From Victivallales bacterium (GTDB lineage: Bacteria; Verrucomicrobiota; Lentisphaeria; Oligosphaerales; Oligosphaeraceae): a stretch of 6,390 nt of DNA. The position numbers and the translations under genes were made by a program. Every line of letters begins with the position of its first letter. The first letter of the stretch is position 1. The notes under the pieces are model-generated. The model made no database searches. It was not told the origin of the DNA and saw only the letters and a list, made by a program, of their open reading frames with translations. The stretch spans positions 1 to 6,390 of the forward strand of contig CAAGMX010000424.1 of the NCBI GenBank assembly GCA_900771165.1. Reading direction: 5' to 3'. Positions 5,227 to 6,390 of the stretch are shown in pieces.

Positions 5227-6347
5227 CGTTCTTCGGAGGGCGCCTCCTCCGGGGGCTGCAAGGCCAGTTTGCCGAGAACCCGGGGAGGCTGCTGGGGAGG
5301 TGTCAGGACAAAACCAGTGGCCAGATTCGCCTCCAGAAGGGCCTGGGCCAGGGATTCCCCCCGGACGAAGACCGCCGTGGAATAGGCGTCAGACCGCCAA
5401 CCGTCGGCGCAGACGGCGGTGACGGAGGCGTAGGGAGGCGCCACAGGCTTTCCGGTGGCCGGCTCCAGAATGTGACCCAGGGGACGGCCCGAGGAAGCCG
5501 GAGAAAGGGGACGCAGAGTGTTGGCGCTGGTGGCGACGCATTGCCCCGCCGTGCCGGCCAGGGTGCAGCGCTCCTCCCCTTCATGCCCGCCCCGCAAATC
5601 CGCCAGCCCGCAGAGATCCTGATAGGGGTGGTCGGGTGGCAAATTCTGTAACGTATTGCCTCCTAGGGAGATATAATAATATTCAATGGCGTCCTCCCGG
5701 AGAATCTCCCGGAGAATGTCCAGCGCCAGTCCTTTGGCCAGCCCCCCGAAATCCACCCGGATCTCCGGCCGGGATTTGGTGACGGTCCGGGCGGCATCGT
5801 CCCAGCTCAGGAGGGCGAATCCCACGGATTCCCGGGTTTTAGCGCAGAGGGTTTCCAGGGCCTCGCCTTGGAACTGGGGGGCATCGGGATGTTTGGCCAC
5901 CTGTCGCCAGAGGTCCATGAGGGGGCCGATGGTGACATCGAAGGCACCCTGGGTTTCCTGGTAGGCCTGGCGTGCGGCCTGGAAGGTCCGCCAGAGGAGT
6001 GGGGAGAGGGGGATGGGGGTGTTGGCGGGGGCCTGGTGGAAGCGGGAAAGTTCGCTTTGGGGGTCGAAGGCGTTCAGGGCGTTGTGGAGCTGGAAGAGGC
6101 TCTCCGAGCACCGTCCGTAGGCGTTGTGGACCTGATACCGCGGGCCAAACAGCACCAGTCGGCAGTCGGTGTGGAAGACGGAGGTGAGGAATTCGTACTG
6201 ACCCCAGGCCATATCGGGCTGAAGAAGCTCCTGGGGGGAGGCGGGGGCAGGGGGCTTCCCCTTCTCCCGGTAGAGGGCAATCCCCAGGACCAGGAGGACG
6301 ATCAGGGCGGGGACAAGGCGGGTGAGAATATGTCGTTTGGCGTTCAT
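5220..6347 (-). CDS. apbE: ApbE family FAD:protein FMN transferase, membrane-anchored
   Basis: ApbE uses Mg2+ and FAD to attach FMN through a phosphoester bond to Thr/Ser of extracytoplasmic electron-transfer proteins such as NqrC and RnfG. Over 375 residues the family motifs appear in order: FDPQSELSRF (94-103), GAFDVTIGPLMDLW (134-147), DFGGLAKGLALD (199-210), SLGGN (227-231), ATSANTLR (272-279, usually TSG), GHILEPATGKPV (291-302) and SDAYSTAVFVRG (319-330). Asp320 and Thr324 fit the usual Mg2+-binding pair. Residues 9-25 form a hydrophobic segment with no Cys after it, so the protein is probably held by an uncleaved anchor or is secreted, rather than being a lipoprotein like many ApbEs. 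An in-frame TAG lies directly before the ATG, which rules out a longer start. The C-terminus is Pro/Glu-rich. No flavinylation target with an S/T-G-A-S/T motif was noticed in the window. It is the first visible gene of the leftward operon. Confidence 0.95.
   Translation of the reverse strand: MNAKRHILTRLVPALIVLLVLGIALYREKGKPPAPASPQELLQPDMAWGQYEFLTSVFHTDCRLVLFGPRYQVHNAYGRCSESLFQLHNALNAFDPQSELSRFHQAPANTPIPLSPLLWRTFQAARQAYQETQGAFDVTIGPLMDLWRQVAKHPDAPQFQGEALETLCAKTRESVGFALLSWDDAARTVTKSRPEIRVDFGGLAKGLALDILREILREDAIEYYYISLGGNTLQNLPPDHPYQDLCGLADLRGGHEGEERCTLAGTAGQCVATSANTLRPLSPASSGRPLGHILEPATGKPVAPPYASVTAVCADGWRSDAYSTAVFVRGESLAQALLEANLATGFVLTPPQQPPRVLGKLALQPPEEAPSEERP
5695..5718 (-). repeat. 12-bp tandem duplication inside apbE
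   Basis: On the plus strand TCCCGGAGAATC (5695-5706) is followed at once by TCCCGGAGAATG (5707-5718), a duplication with one mismatch. It encodes ILRE twice in apbE residues 211-218, just after the DFGGLAKGLALD motif, and keeps the frame in a surface-type helix. Confidence 0.7.
6001..6031 (+). other. strong G-quadruplex motif opposite apbE codons
   Basis: Four G runs of 4, 5, 5 and 5 bases (6001-6004, 6008-6012, 6015-6019, 6027-6031) with loops of 3, 2 and 7 bases lie on the plus strand, the template strand of apbE. Four stacked quartets are possible. The complement encodes the Pro-rich segment APANTPIPLSPL, so the runs may simply follow from proline codons. Confidence 0.5.
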
Positions 6348-6360
6348 CTAGGAATGCTCA

Positions 6361-6389
6361 GGGGGAAAGCGGGCGGGGAAGAAGAGGGG
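6361..6389 (+). other. G-quadruplex motif upstream of the apbE start
   Basis: G runs at 6361-6365, 6371-6373, 6375-6378 and 6386-6389 have loops of 5, 1 and 7 bases and meet the strict motif on the plus strand. The leftward transcript would read as a pyrimidine-rich tract ending 13 bases before the apbE ATG. No SD or clear promoter is seen here, and the operon may begin beyond the window. Confidence 0.45.
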
Positions 6390-6390
6390 C

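Noticed and set aside
5672..5677. TATAAT on the plus strand as an antisense promoter within apbE
   Set aside because: No acceptable -35 element lies 16-18 bases upstream, and the bases are explained by a run of Tyr codons in apbE.
6233..6254. Additional G-quadruplex near the apbE N-terminal codons
   Set aside because: Only three long G runs are present (6233-6238, 6243-6247, 6250-6254), so the four-run motif is not met.

Overview
The window comes from a GC-rich Gram-negative bacterium. The signs are an outer-membrane beta-barrel protein that ends in Phe, a membrane-anchored periplasmic ApbE and a MraY-type lipid-linked sugar transferase. The FeoB subtype and the mix of genes with and without a Shine-Dalgarno sequence (SD) would fit Verrucomicrobiota or a related PVC lineage, but that is a low-confidence guess. 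I see no phage, transposon, tRNA, rRNA or CRISPR sequence.

Layout: positions 1-129 are a leader with an AT-rich first half. A ferrous-iron uptake operon follows on the plus strand: feoA (130-477, with a cysteine-rich N-terminal extension) overlaps feoB (474-2603) by ATGA. Three inverted repeats lie between 2572 and 2732, the first covering the feoB stop codon. A secreted beta-barrel protein of unknown role follows at 2774-3586. Its stop codon overlaps the stop of a convergent operon that reads leftward: apbE (6347-5220), a divergent mraY-like transferase (5185-4016) and ridA (3963-3583). The gaps between these genes are 34 and 52 bases, so co-transcription is likely.

How the genes work together: FeoA and FeoB import Fe2+ across the inner membrane. 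ApbE attaches FMN covalently to extracytoplasmic electron-transfer proteins, the MraY-like enzyme should transfer a sugar phosphate to a polyprenyl phosphate, and RidA removes reactive enamine/imine by-products of PLP enzymes. A redox link between ApbE and Fe2+ supply is possible but not shown here. The minus-strand operon looks like a mixed housekeeping/envelope unit.

The points most worth a second look are the altered histidine motif and enlarged loop of the MraY-like protein, the Cys-rich FeoA tail, SD-less starts behind pyrimidine-rich leaders in the minus-strand operon, G-quadruplex-type runs on the opposite strand, and the stacked hairpins after feoB. I did not find a convincing new multi-gene system.
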